Source: JAFDZW01 sp964404255
GTDB taxonomy: Bacteria; Bacteroidota; Ignavibacteria; Palsa-1295
Assembly: GCA_964404255.1 (NCBI GenBank)
Contig: CAYOJJ010000001.1
Coordinates: 310,001 to 374,000, forward strand
Reading direction: 5' to 3'
Length of the DNA stretch: 64,000 nucleotides
Shown piece by piece: positions 33,056 to 41,246 of the stretch (its first letter is position 1; every line of letters starts with the position of its first letter). The notes beneath the pieces were generated by a model. That model ran no database searches. It saw nothing but the letters and a program-made list of their open reading frames with translations, and was not told the DNA's origin. The position numbers were made by a program, and so were the translations under genes.

Positions 33056-34571
33056 TACTGCTGAAGGACATAGTGGCACTTCGCGGCTGCGTAAAGTCGT
33101 TGCCGGGAGCTTATTGCTTAACGTTGCAGCAAATGCTTTTCTTTATGTCGGGCAATTGCTTATTGCCAGAAGATTAAGCCGCGAAGATTATGCCATCTTC
33201 ACGGTCGCTGTCAGTTTTATTTCCCTTTTTGCTCTTTTTGCCGATCTTGGGTTGACACTATTTTTCGTTCGGACGTTTGCCGAAGCCGAAGAAGAAGTAA
33301 GAAATGGTAAGCCGGATCGCCGCGGCGAACTGCTTGGTTCGATCGTAGTATTCAGGATGCTGCTGGCAGCTATTGTAGCGGTTGCTATCGTAATAGCCGC
33401 GCCGCTGCTCGGCTACAATGCAATAACGGTACATACCATGTACCTGATGCTGCCGATTCTTTTTATATCGTCGCGCTTAATGGTCGTGCGCGCTGTGGGG
33501 GAAGCTTTTTTGCGAGGACATAACCGCTATCAATCAGTTGTGCTTTATACCGTCATTGATGCAGTAGTATTTGCGGGAGCCTTGTATTGGTATCATAGCG
33601 GAGCGCTCGATCTCGATGGAGCGGTGATTATTTATAGTCTCTGCCATATCCCGGGATTCTTATTGCTTACCGGTAGCGTCGTTCGAATGATGCAATCACT
33701 GAAGTTGAAACTTCGAGCCAGTATTTCGATCATCAAAAAAATGCTCGAAGGTGGGCTTCCCCTAATATTAAGCACCGCCTTTTTAACGATCCATAATTAT
33801 GCCGATGCCTTGTTACTCGATAAGCTTAGTACGCCGCAGGAAGTATCGGCGTTCGGTGCAGGATTAAGAATTCTTACTGCTATCATTTTTTTACCAACCG
33901 TTTTTTCGGCCGTACTCGGTCCGCTGGTTACACAAGCTATCGTAAGAAACGATCATGCAAGAATAAAAACGGTTGTCGGCACTTCCATGCGCCTGATCTC
34001 ACTAACAGCCTTTATTATCGCGCTTTCGCTCACCGGCGCACCGGCAGTTGCGATCAGAGTATTATTCGGCTCCGATAAATATCTCGATGCTGCGCCGATT
34101 ATTACGCTTTTCGGCTGGACGTTCCTGCCTATTGCCATTGCTACCTTTCTCGGAGAGATTGCTATTGCCGAAGGAAAGCTTTGGATTTCGACCATGTATA
34201 TGGGTACGATCATGGTTGTTTCTGTTGTCACCGATCTACTGCTTATTCCTTCGATGGGCGCTATCGGTGCGGCCTGGGCTAAATGCGCGGCTGTTTCCAT
34301 CGGTGCGGTACTATTGCTTATTATCTCCCGGCAGATGCATGTATTCGATGAAAAGAAATTTTTTCTTTTCTTATCGAAAAGCATTCTTTCGGTTGGTAGT
34401 GCATTACTAATTTTGAGACTTGCAGGGCCATATCTTCACGTGCCTGAGTTAGTACTAACAATTATTGCCGTAGCAATTTTTGCAATAGTTGCTGTAGTAA
34501 CGAAAGCAGTTGATATTCAGGAATTGAAGTCGCTACTAGGTACTGCGCCTGCGAAAGGGCAAGAAGGATGA
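33048..34571 (+). CDS. Polysaccharide flippase (Wzx-like, MOP superfamily)
   Basis: 507 residues with 12-14 hydrophobic helices. The N-terminus has the typical LLNVAANAFLYVGQLLIARRLSREDYAIF, seen here as NVAANAF and RRLSREDYAIF, followed by LFADLGLTLFFVRT. This is the pattern of MOP-family O-antigen flippases, which turn undecaprenyl-linked oligosaccharides to the periplasmic face. It begins at a GTG at 33048, overlapping the upstream gene by 8 bases, and ends with ATGA overlap to a glycosyltransferase. Confidence 0.88.
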   Translation: MSNTAEGHSGTSRLRKVVAGSLLLNVAANAFLYVGQLLIARRLSREDYAIFTVAVSFISLFALFADLGLTLFFVRTFAEAEEEVRNGKPDRRGELLGSIVVFRMLLAAIVAVAIVIAAPLLGYNAITVHTMYLMLPILFISSRLMVVRAVGEAFLRGHNRYQSVVLYTVIDAVVFAGALYWYHSGALDLDGAVIIYSLCHIPGFLLLTGSVVRMMQSLKLKLRASISIIKKMLEGGLPLILSTAFLTIHNYADALLLDKLSTPQEVSAFGAGLRILTAIIFLPTVFSAVLGPLVTQAIVRNDHARIKTVVGTSMRLISLTAFIIALSLTGAPAVAIRVLFGSDKYLDAAPIITLFGWTFLPIAIATFLGEIAIAEGKLWISTMYMGTIMVVSVVTDLLLIPSMGAIGAAWAKCAAVSIGAVLLLIISRQMHVFDEKKFFLFLSKSILSVGSALLILRLAGPYLHVPELVLTIIAVAIFAIVAVVTKAVDIQELKSLLGTAPAKGQEG

Positions 34572-35536
34572 TGCTCGAGCGACCGAACTATATCAATCCC
34601 TGGGCACCTGAGAGGTGGAGTGCAGTTGAGGCAGGCACTCAACCGCTCGTGACGATCGGTGTATTGAATTACAATCGTAAGAATGAGCTTCGCGCTACGC
34701 TCGATTGCCTTACTAAGGGAATAGAGTATTCTTCGCTTGAACTACTGGTCGTCGATAATGCATCGGGCGATGGCAGCAAGGAGATGGTGGAGCAGGAATT
34801 TAAAGACGTAACGGTCTTTGCGTTAAAAGAAAATATTGCGACCGCAGGGCGAAATGTTTTTTATAAAAATGCAACCGGGAAATATATCTTTTCCTATGAT
34901 GACGATTCCTTTCCGGCAACGCCCTCAACGATCTCGGAAGTAGTTGCTTTCTTAGAAGCCAATTCGCGTATTGCCGCAATCTCCTTCTTTTGTTTTCAAC
35001 CGATCACCGGTTTTGCAGAAAGTGGTGAGTTGGAAAAATTCGGTTTCTCCGGTTCGGTAGAAGAAGGGTTTGAAGGGTTATATTTTGTCGAAGGTGGGAT
35101 GTGTATTCGCCGCGATGCTTTTGCGGCTATCGAAGGCTACGATCCCGAATTTCGATGGGGCGCCGAAGGAGCCGATCTTACTCTTCAGTTGTACAAAGCC
35201 GGTAAAGTAACCATGTATCATCCGGGGTTTGCGACGCTGCACATGAAATCGCAGACGAACCGCAATCACTCGAAGAACGTCGAACTCTTTACCAGAAATT
35301 ATCTCTGGACGATCGCCAAGCACTTTCCATTCTATGCAGCCGTCATCTTATCGGCCGGCTATGTCTTTCGAAAGATGATAACGATGGTGCTTCATCCTGC
35401 ACTGGCCGGTGGATGCAGTAGAGGGATCACCGCAGGCTTAGCAGGTTTCTTTCGCCAGCGGCGTAAGACCTCGAAGCTCAATCTGCGACAAGTTCTTGGG
35501 CTTAAACGTTGGTATCTGTTTCTTTATCGCTGGTAA
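34568..35536 (+). CDS. Family 2 glycosyltransferase
   Basis: 322 residues, GT-A fold: VTIGVLNYNRKNELRATLDCL (start of the nucleotide-binding domain), LLVVDNASGDGS, and a metal-binding FSYDDDSFP in place of the usual DxD. An EGGMCIRRDAFAAIEGYDPEF segment and RWGAEGADLTLQLYKAG near residues 195-220 form the acceptor region. A hydrophobic or amphipathic C-terminal part may sit on the membrane. It transfers a sugar from a nucleotide donor; donor and acceptor unknown. Two adjacent ATG codons at 34568 and 34571 overlap the flippase stop. Confidence 0.87.
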   Translation: MMLERPNYINPWAPERWSAVEAGTQPLVTIGVLNYNRKNELRATLDCLTKGIEYSSLELLVVDNASGDGSKEMVEQEFKDVTVFALKENIATAGRNVFYKNATGKYIFSYDDDSFPATPSTISEVVAFLEANSRIAAISFFCFQPITGFAESGELEKFGFSGSVEEGFEGLYFVEGGMCIRRDAFAAIEGYDPEFRWGAEGADLTLQLYKAGKVTMYHPGFATLHMKSQTNRNHSKNVELFTRNYLWTIAKHFPFYAAVILSAGYVFRKMITMVLHPALAGGCSRGITAGLAGFFRQRRKTSKLNLRQVLGLKRWYLFLYRW

Positions 35537-35539
35537 CGC

Positions 35540-36745
35540 TTGCGTATCCTTCAACTATCTCCGAGATTTCCGTACCCGCTGGCCGATGGCGGGGCGATCG
35601 GTATTTTTAAACCGACCGAAGCCATTGCTGCACTCGGACATGAGATAACCTTTCTTTCTTATCCCGATCCATCACCTGAAGTTACCGAAGAAGGATTGAA
35701 GCGAATGCGTTCGTTCGCGACGGTGGAGCTCGTTTCTAAACCGCTGCCCCCGAGAATGCAGACGTTACTTAAGACGATCTTTTCCGGTGCTTACCCCATC
35801 GAGCGAAGGATGATGCCGGAAATGTATCAGCTTATTGAAAAGACAATCGCTTCGAAGAAATTCGATCTCGTACATGTCGATGCTTCTCACATGGGTAAAT
35901 ATGGAATGTGGATCAAACAGAAGTACGGCCTTCCGGTTGTGCTTCGCCAGCATAATTTCGAGACGCTTATTTACCGCCGCTTTGCCGAGAACACAAAGAA
36001 CCCCCTTGCTAAGATCGTAGCCCGGATTCACGCCAAGCGGCTGCTGGAGGAAGAAATTCGAATCATTGGTGGCCACGACCGAGTCATAGCCATTACCCCC
36101 CAGGATGAAGCCCAGATGCGACACTATGTGCCGGGGGCAAAGTTTTCCCTGATACCGGCCGGGGTTGATACCGATTATTTTTCAGCCCAACCCATTGAAA
36201 AACAAGAAGATAGTATCCTTTGGATCGGTGGTATGGATTGGGAGCCGAATCTCGATGCCGTCACTTTTTTTGCGAAGGAAATCTACCCGTTAATTGTTGA
36301 AGAACACCCAACTACAGGCTTTGATATCGTCGGTGCAGGCACCGAGGGTTTGCAGGAGCTTGTACAGTCTTCAAGTGGCAGGATCCGGCTGCATGGCCGG
36401 GTACCGGATATCCGCCCGTTTTTGGCGAAGGCAGCCGTATTGGTATGCCCGTTAAGAGTCGGTGGTGGAATGCGGCTGAAGCTGCTTGATTTTTTTGCCG
36501 CTTCTAAAGCGGTGGTTTCGACAAGGATCGGCGCCGAAGGAAATCTCGGTGTCGATGGTAAGCATCTGTTACTGCGGGATGATGCCCGCTCCTTCGCCGA
36601 GGCTGTTGGGAAACTCTTGACCGATACGACGCTTCGTCATTCTCTTGCCGCTAATGCAAGGATTCTTGCCGAAGAGGAATATTCCTGGAAGCGAATTGCC
36701 CGGGACTTTGTAAGCGTCTATCAAGATGTGGTAGAACACCGTTAA
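35540..36745 (+). CDS. Family 4 glycosyltransferase
   Basis: 401 residues, GT-B fold. The N-terminal domain starts ILQLSPRFPYPLADGGAIG with the Gly-rich acceptor-side loop. VLRQHNFE follows near residue 135. The C-terminal domain has WIGGMDWEPNLDAV, then PLRVGGGMRLKLLDFFAASKAVVST, where the glutamate usual in the GT4 E-x7-E motif is replaced by G-M-R-L-K-L context. It probably starts at TTG 35540, with the methionine-substitute directly before RILQLSPRFPYP, four bases after the previous stop. Donor sugar unknown. Confidence 0.87.
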   Translation: MRILQLSPRFPYPLADGGAIGIFKPTEAIAALGHEITFLSYPDPSPEVTEEGLKRMRSFATVELVSKPLPPRMQTLLKTIFSGAYPIERRMMPEMYQLIEKTIASKKFDLVHVDASHMGKYGMWIKQKYGLPVVLRQHNFETLIYRRFAENTKNPLAKIVARIHAKRLLEEEIRIIGGHDRVIAITPQDEAQMRHYVPGAKFSLIPAGVDTDYFSAQPIEKQEDSILWIGGMDWEPNLDAVTFFAKEIYPLIVEEHPTTGFDIVGAGTEGLQELVQSSSGRIRLHGRVPDIRPFLAKAAVLVCPLRVGGGMRLKLLDFFAASKAVVSTRIGAEGNLGVDGKHLLLRDDARSFAEAVGKLLTDTTLRHSLAANARILAEEEYSWKRIARDFVSVYQDVVEHR

Positions 36746-37926
36746 TGCTGGTACTGGATATAGGTATTTTTCTTTGTATTGCGATCGTCGGATATTGCTA
36801 TGTGCTTTATCCGTATGTGATCCGTTTCCTCGCTGCTACCTATCCGGAAGCCTCCTTTACCAACGAAGAATTTTTGCCGACGCTTTCGATCATTCTTTCG
36901 GTACATAACGAAGAGAAGGTACTCGAACGCTGCCTGAAGTCGTTGCTCGAACTCGATTACCCACATGAAAAAGTAGAGCTTATCATTGGCTCCGATGGCT
37001 CGCATGATAGGACGAATGAGATCCTTTCTCATTTCGCCAAAGCTAACCCGATCATCAAGCCGAATTATTTTCAGCAGCAGCGTGGTAAAATTCCGGTGCT
37101 CAATGACATCGTAGCACAGGCAACCGGAGAAATTTTATTCTTCCTCGATGCCGATATCGAGCTGAGCGTCAATACGCTTCGCGCTCACGTGCGCCACTAT
37201 GCAAACCCGCAAGTTGGCGCTGTGGCCGGCTTGTATAGCCTCGAAAGCCGTGAGACCTCGATCATTTATATTTCCGAAAAAGAATACACGGCCTTCGAAC
37301 AGCAGATCAGAATGGCTGAAAGCGTCTATCATGCAACCGTCGGGCTTGCCGGGTGTAATTATACTATGCGGCGCAGCCTCTGGCGCCCGTTGCCGGATAC
37401 GCTGGTGCATGACGATCTCTTTGTGGTTCTTTCGGTGCTCGATCAGGGATACAGGATTTACTTTGAGCCGCGTTCGGTAGCATCGGAGCAGTTCGGCCGT
37501 TCGCTTATGGAAGAGTTTTGGCGTAAGTCGCGCTTTGCTTCGCGCGGCTACCATACGCTTTCGTTCTTCCGCCATTTACTGATGCCGCGGGCAGGCAAGA
37601 CAGCGTTCCTCCTTTGGTCGCATAAACTGGTCAGATGGGCCAGTCCTTTTCTCGCCCTTGCGGTTCTGGTACTCGCCTTGGTAGGATTTTTTGCCTATGG
37701 AAACTGGCTCTATACGATGATACTTGCGGGCTTTTCCGGGTTGGCTATTATAGCGGCTATCGGTTTAATTGCCGAGCGTTGGAAAAAGAATATCCCCTTG
37801 ATACGCCAGGCTTCATGGCTCGTCGTTATGAATGCGGCATACGTATCCGGCACTGTTAAATATCTGACAAAAACCGACGATCAGATCTGGCGCTCAACCA
37901 CCAGAGTTTCCGGAGCAAACCATTAA
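36745..37926 (+). CDS. Membrane-anchored family 2 glycosyltransferase
   Basis: 393 residues. A helix at the N-terminus (about 2-24) precedes the GT-A domain: LSIILSVHNEEKVLERCLKS, IGSDGSHDRTNEI, FFLDADIELS (metal-binding DAD), and a VHDDLFVVLSVLDQGYRIYF segment followed by an RKSRFASRGYHTL motif, akin to Q/RxxRW of processive GT2 enzymes. Three or so helices follow at about 295-375. This layout is like hyaluronan or cellulose synthase-type enzymes, but shorter. It could be processive or add a single residue. TAATG overlap with the preceding gene. Confidence 0.87.
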   Translation: MLVLDIGIFLCIAIVGYCYVLYPYVIRFLAATYPEASFTNEEFLPTLSIILSVHNEEKVLERCLKSLLELDYPHEKVELIIGSDGSHDRTNEILSHFAKANPIIKPNYFQQQRGKIPVLNDIVAQATGEILFFLDADIELSVNTLRAHVRHYANPQVGAVAGLYSLESRETSIIYISEKEYTAFEQQIRMAESVYHATVGLAGCNYTMRRSLWRPLPDTLVHDDLFVVLSVLDQGYRIYFEPRSVASEQFGRSLMEEFWRKSRFASRGYHTLSFFRHLLMPRAGKTAFLLWSHKLVRWASPFLALAVLVLALVGFFAYGNWLYTMILAGFSGLAIIAAIGLIAERWKKNIPLIRQASWLVVMNAAYVSGTVKYLTKTDDQIWRSTTRVSGANH

Positions 37927-39342
37927 ATGAGCAGAAGAAAAGAACTCATCAGCCTCATCCTTGGCGATTTCCTCGCCATCGTCGGCTCGTGGTTCTTATT
38001 TTATTTCATTCGCTTTAAATCGGGTCTCTTCGTCGTTACCGAGATCCATCCTACGCAAATTTTCCAGGGCTCGCTTATCGTTTATTTTTTTTGGCTGATG
38101 GCCTTCTTGTTCTTCGGATTGTATCGTAGTTGGTATGTGCGGCCGATCTTCGATGAGATGGTTACCGTGCTTAAGACTTTGTTCTTGGGTACACTGGCCT
38201 TCATGATCATTGTGCTCTGGGACCCGATCACGCCGAACGATACGCGCCCATTCAAGAACGATCCGAGAATTTTAGGTTTAGTGTATTTCGGCTGTGTTGC
38301 CGTGCTCATGATTTCGGTGCGCTTGCTTATCCGCTATACCCAGCGTCGTTTTCTCGAAGCAGGGATCGGTCTTCGCCCGGTTATCATTGTCGGCGATTCT
38401 ACGAAAGCCGAACAGCTTGCCGGAAACATTGCCAAAGCCAAACGTATCGGTTATCAGGTACTTGGGTACATCAATACCAATGGGCAGGCTCCGGCAAAGA
38501 ACGGCCTCAAAGAGTTAGGCTCCTATACGGCTATCGAGCAAGTACTCGAGCAGCATAAAGCAAAAGAAGTGCTTATTGCCCTGAATTCCGGCGAGCATGA
38601 AAAGCTGCTCGATCTGATGGGCCGCCTCTCGGATCAGAATGTCGGCATGAAGATCGTACCCGATCTTTATGACATTGTATCGGGCCAGGTACGTACGCGC
38701 GAGATTCACGGCTTCCCGCTCATCGATATCAATCCGGAGTTGATGCGCCCTTGGGAAGAAGTTGCCAAGCGATTGATGGATGTAACGATCAGTGGCTTAG
38801 TAGTGCTCATCGGCTCCCCGATCTGGCTTACTATAGCACTGGCAGTGAAATTATCTTCGCGCGGACCTGTCATTTATTCACAAGACCGGGTAGGGCTCAA
38901 CGGGACGGAATTCAGAATGTATAAATTCCGCTCGATGGCACAGGATGCCGAAAAAGGCGGAGTGCCGCAGTGGGCGCAGAAGAACGACCCGCGTGTGACT
39001 CCGCTCGGAAAGTTTTTGCGTAAATCGCACCTTGACGAAGTGCCGCAATTCTGGAATGTGCTCAAAGGCGATATGTCGCTCGTTGGGCCGCGGCCGGAAC
39101 GCGAGTTCTTCGTGAAGCAATTAACCCAGGAGCTTCCGTATTACCGCCGCCGCCTTAAAGTACGGCCCGGTATTACCGGTTTGTATCAGGCGATGGTCGA
39201 TAAATACGACGAAAGCATGGACGATGTAAAGAACCGGTTGAAGTACGACCTGATGTACATCGAATCGATGTCGTTTCGTCTGGACCTGAAGATCCTCTTC
39301 AGAACCGCCTACATGATGATGAAAGGAAAAGGACAAGCATAA
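37927..39342 (+). CDS. Undecaprenyl-phosphate sugar phosphotransferase (WcaJ/WbaP-type priming enzyme)
   Basis: 471 residues. Four N-terminal helices (about 10-120), a Rossmann-like CoA_binding_3 domain (about 140-250, PVIIVGDSTKAEQLAGNI), a helix beginning KRLMDVTISGLVVL, and the bacterial sugar transferase domain: YSQDRVGLNGTEFRMYKFRSM, LRKSHLDEVPQFWNVLKGDMSLVGPRPE, RPGITGLYQ, and DLMYIESMSFRLDLKIL. All catalytic features are present, including the Asp-Glu pair in HLDEVPQ. It starts the repeat unit by moving a sugar 1-phosphate to undecaprenyl phosphate at the cytoplasmic face. It directly abuts its neighbours with no gap. Confidence 0.94.
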   Translation: MSRRKELISLILGDFLAIVGSWFLFYFIRFKSGLFVVTEIHPTQIFQGSLIVYFFWLMAFLFFGLYRSWYVRPIFDEMVTVLKTLFLGTLAFMIIVLWDPITPNDTRPFKNDPRILGLVYFGCVAVLMISVRLLIRYTQRRFLEAGIGLRPVIIVGDSTKAEQLAGNIAKAKRIGYQVLGYINTNGQAPAKNGLKELGSYTAIEQVLEQHKAKEVLIALNSGEHEKLLDLMGRLSDQNVGMKIVPDLYDIVSGQVRTREIHGFPLIDINPELMRPWEEVAKRLMDVTISGLVVLIGSPIWLTIALAVKLSSRGPVIYSQDRVGLNGTEFRMYKFRSMAQDAEKGGVPQWAQKNDPRVTPLGKFLRKSHLDEVPQFWNVLKGDMSLVGPRPEREFFVKQLTQELPYYRRRLKVRPGITGLYQAMVDKYDESMDDVKNRLKYDLMYIESMSFRLDLKILFRTAYMMMKGKGQA

Positions 39343-40485
39343 ATGAGTACGATGACCACCCCGAAGCGCCCTATTCAGATGGTAGATGTTCTTGGCCAGT
39401 ACAAGCGCTACCAGCAGGAGATCGATGAAGCCGTGCTCGGCGTCATTCGCAGCGGTGCGTATATCAACGGTCCGGCTGTAAAGCAATTCGAGCGTAATAT
39501 CGAATCTTATCTCGGCGTTCGCCATGCTATTGCCTGCGCGTCGGGCACCGATGCCTTGCAGATTGCGATGATGGCGATCGGTCTTAAACCTGGTGATGAA
39601 GTGATCACCACACCCTTCACGTTCGTCGCCACGACTGAAACGCTGGCGCTGCTCGGCGGAGTACCGGTGTATGTCGATATCGATCCCGATACGTTTAATA
39701 TCGATCCGGAAAAGATCGAAGCAAAGATCACCTCGAAGACCAAATGTATTTTGCCCGTGCATCTCTTCGGGCAACCGGCGAACATGACGCGCATCATGGA
39801 GATCGCGAAGAAACATAACCTTCGCGTGATCGAAGATTCTGCTCAGGCGCTCGGCGCTTCATGGAATGGTACGAAGGCTTGCACGATCGGCGATATTGCA
39901 ACGATCTCGTATTATCCTTCGAAGAATCTTGGTGCCTACGGCGATGCCGGTATGATCACCACCAATGACGATGAGCTTGCTGCTATCCTGCGTTCGATCT
40001 GCAATCACGGTGCATCGGTAACCTATTATCACGACCGCCTCGGGGTGAACTCGCGTCTTGATTCGGTGCAGGCAGTGATCCTCGATGTGAAGTTGAAGTA
40101 TCTCGACGAATGGAATAACCGCCGTAAAGAAGTAGCGAAGCTTTATACTTCCCTCTTCCTGCCGCACGCCGATCTTATAAAATCACCGGTGGTCGATTCA
40201 TCGGCCGATCCGATCTGGCATCAGTATTCGATTCTCGTAAACTGCGATCGCGATGCGCTGATGAAGAAATTAAAAGAAGCCGGTATCCCTTCGAATATTT
40301 ATTATCCGGTGCCGCTGCACCTGCAGCCGGCTTATGCATCGTATGGCTCGAAAGCCGGTGATTTCCCGATCGCCGAACATGCTTCGGCTCATATCCTTTC
40401 ATTGCCGATGCATTCGGAGCTAAGCGACGACGATGTACATTACATCGCCGATACGGTCATCACGCTTGTAAAAGAACTGCAATGA
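39343..40485 (+). CDS. PLP-dependent sugar aminotransferase, DegT/DnrJ/EryC1 family (WbpE-like)
   Basis: 380 residues. The N-terminus MVDVLGQYKRYQQEIDEAV, the ACASGTDALQIAMMAIGLKPG pocket, TPFTFVATTETLALLGGVPVYVD, EDSAQALGA, and the PLP lysine in SYYPSKNLGAYGDAG are all clear. The sequence is very like WbpE, which places an amino group at C3 of a 2-acetamido-3-keto-uronic acid nucleotide sugar. With the WbpA-type dehydrogenase and 2-epimerase in the same operon it suggests a 2,3-diamino uronic acid. The start directly abuts the preceding stop, and the end overlaps the next start (ATGA). Confidence 0.9.
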   Translation: MSTMTTPKRPIQMVDVLGQYKRYQQEIDEAVLGVIRSGAYINGPAVKQFERNIESYLGVRHAIACASGTDALQIAMMAIGLKPGDEVITTPFTFVATTETLALLGGVPVYVDIDPDTFNIDPEKIEAKITSKTKCILPVHLFGQPANMTRIMEIAKKHNLRVIEDSAQALGASWNGTKACTIGDIATISYYPSKNLGAYGDAGMITTNDDELAAILRSICNHGASVTYYHDRLGVNSRLDSVQAVILDVKLKYLDEWNNRRKEVAKLYTSLFLPHADLIKSPVVDSSADPIWHQYSILVNCDRDALMKKLKEAGIPSNIYYPVPLHLQPAYASYGSKAGDFPIAEHASAHILSLPMHSELSDDDVHYIADTVITLVKELQ

Positions 40486-41225
40486 AACGGGCGCTCATCA
40501 TAACTCCCACCTATAACGAGGCGGATAACGTCGAGAACATTGTACGCGCCGTTCTAGCCGAAGAACCGAAGACGCCGGATGTCTCGCTTGCCGTGCTGAT
40601 CGTTGACGATAACTCGCCCGATGGCACGGCCGATATTGTCAGACGTTTGCAGCAGGACCCCACTATAGGTCCCGAGCGCTTGCATTTGATCTCTCGTGCC
40701 GGTAAGATGGGCCTCGGTACGGCCTATGTAGCAGGCTTTAAGTACGGCCTTGCTCAGGGCTTCGATTATCTCTTCGAGATGGATGCCGATTTTTCGCATG
40801 ATCCCGATGAGATACCAAATTTTCTGCGCGAGATAAAAGAGTATGATCTCGTGCTTGGCTCGCGCTATATTACCGGAGCGAATGTAGCCAACTGGCCGCT
40901 TCGCCGCCTCTTGCTTTCGTATTATGCGAATAAGTATGCGCGCTTGGTGACCGGTATAAAAGTGTATGATGCTACCGGCGGCTTCAAATGTTTTCGTCGT
41001 GAAGTGCTTGAAGCGATCGATCTCGATAGCATTCATTCCAATGGATATTCTTTCCAGATCGAAATGAATTTCCGTTCGTGGCGCAAGAAATTCCGGATCA
41101 AAGAAATTCCCATCGTTTTTGTCGATCGCCGCGCCGGTACGAGCAAGATGAATAAAGCGATCGTGCGTGAGGCGATGACGCTTGTCTGGAAATTGAAATA
41201 TAAGTCGCTTACCGGCCAACTCTAA
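40482..41225 (+). CDS. Polyprenol-phosphate mannose/glycosyl transferase (DPM1-like GT2)
   Basis: 247 residues, no membrane helices. IITPTYNEADNVENIV at the N-terminus, IVDDNSPDGTADIV, GLGTAYVAGFKYG, the metal-binding EMDADFSHDP, GSRYITG and a C-terminal VFVDRRAGTSKM are diagnostic of dolichol/polyprenol-phosphate mannosyltransferases. It makes a polyprenyl-phosphate sugar, the donor that the GT-C membrane enzymes of this operon would need. The exact sugar is not certain. Confidence 0.92.
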   Translation: MKRALIITPTYNEADNVENIVRAVLAEEPKTPDVSLAVLIVDDNSPDGTADIVRRLQQDPTIGPERLHLISRAGKMGLGTAYVAGFKYGLAQGFDYLFEMDADFSHDPDEIPNFLREIKEYDLVLGSRYITGANVANWPLRRLLLSYYANKYARLVTGIKVYDATGGFKCFRREVLEAIDLDSIHSNGYSFQIEMNFRSWRKKFRIKEIPIVFVDRRAGTSKMNKAIVREAMTLVWKLKYKSLTGQL

Positions 41226-41246
41226 GGTGAGCGAAGCACACAGACA

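Noticed and set aside
39121..39816. 231-codon frame on the - strand across the end of the priming-enzyme gene and the start of the aminotransferase gene.
   Set aside because: Antisense to two strongly conserved genes, and the translation is a His/Arg-rich jumble with no domain.
40554..41219. 221-codon frame on the - strand opposite the DPM1-like gene.
   Set aside because: Complete shadow of a well-conserved gene; no motif.
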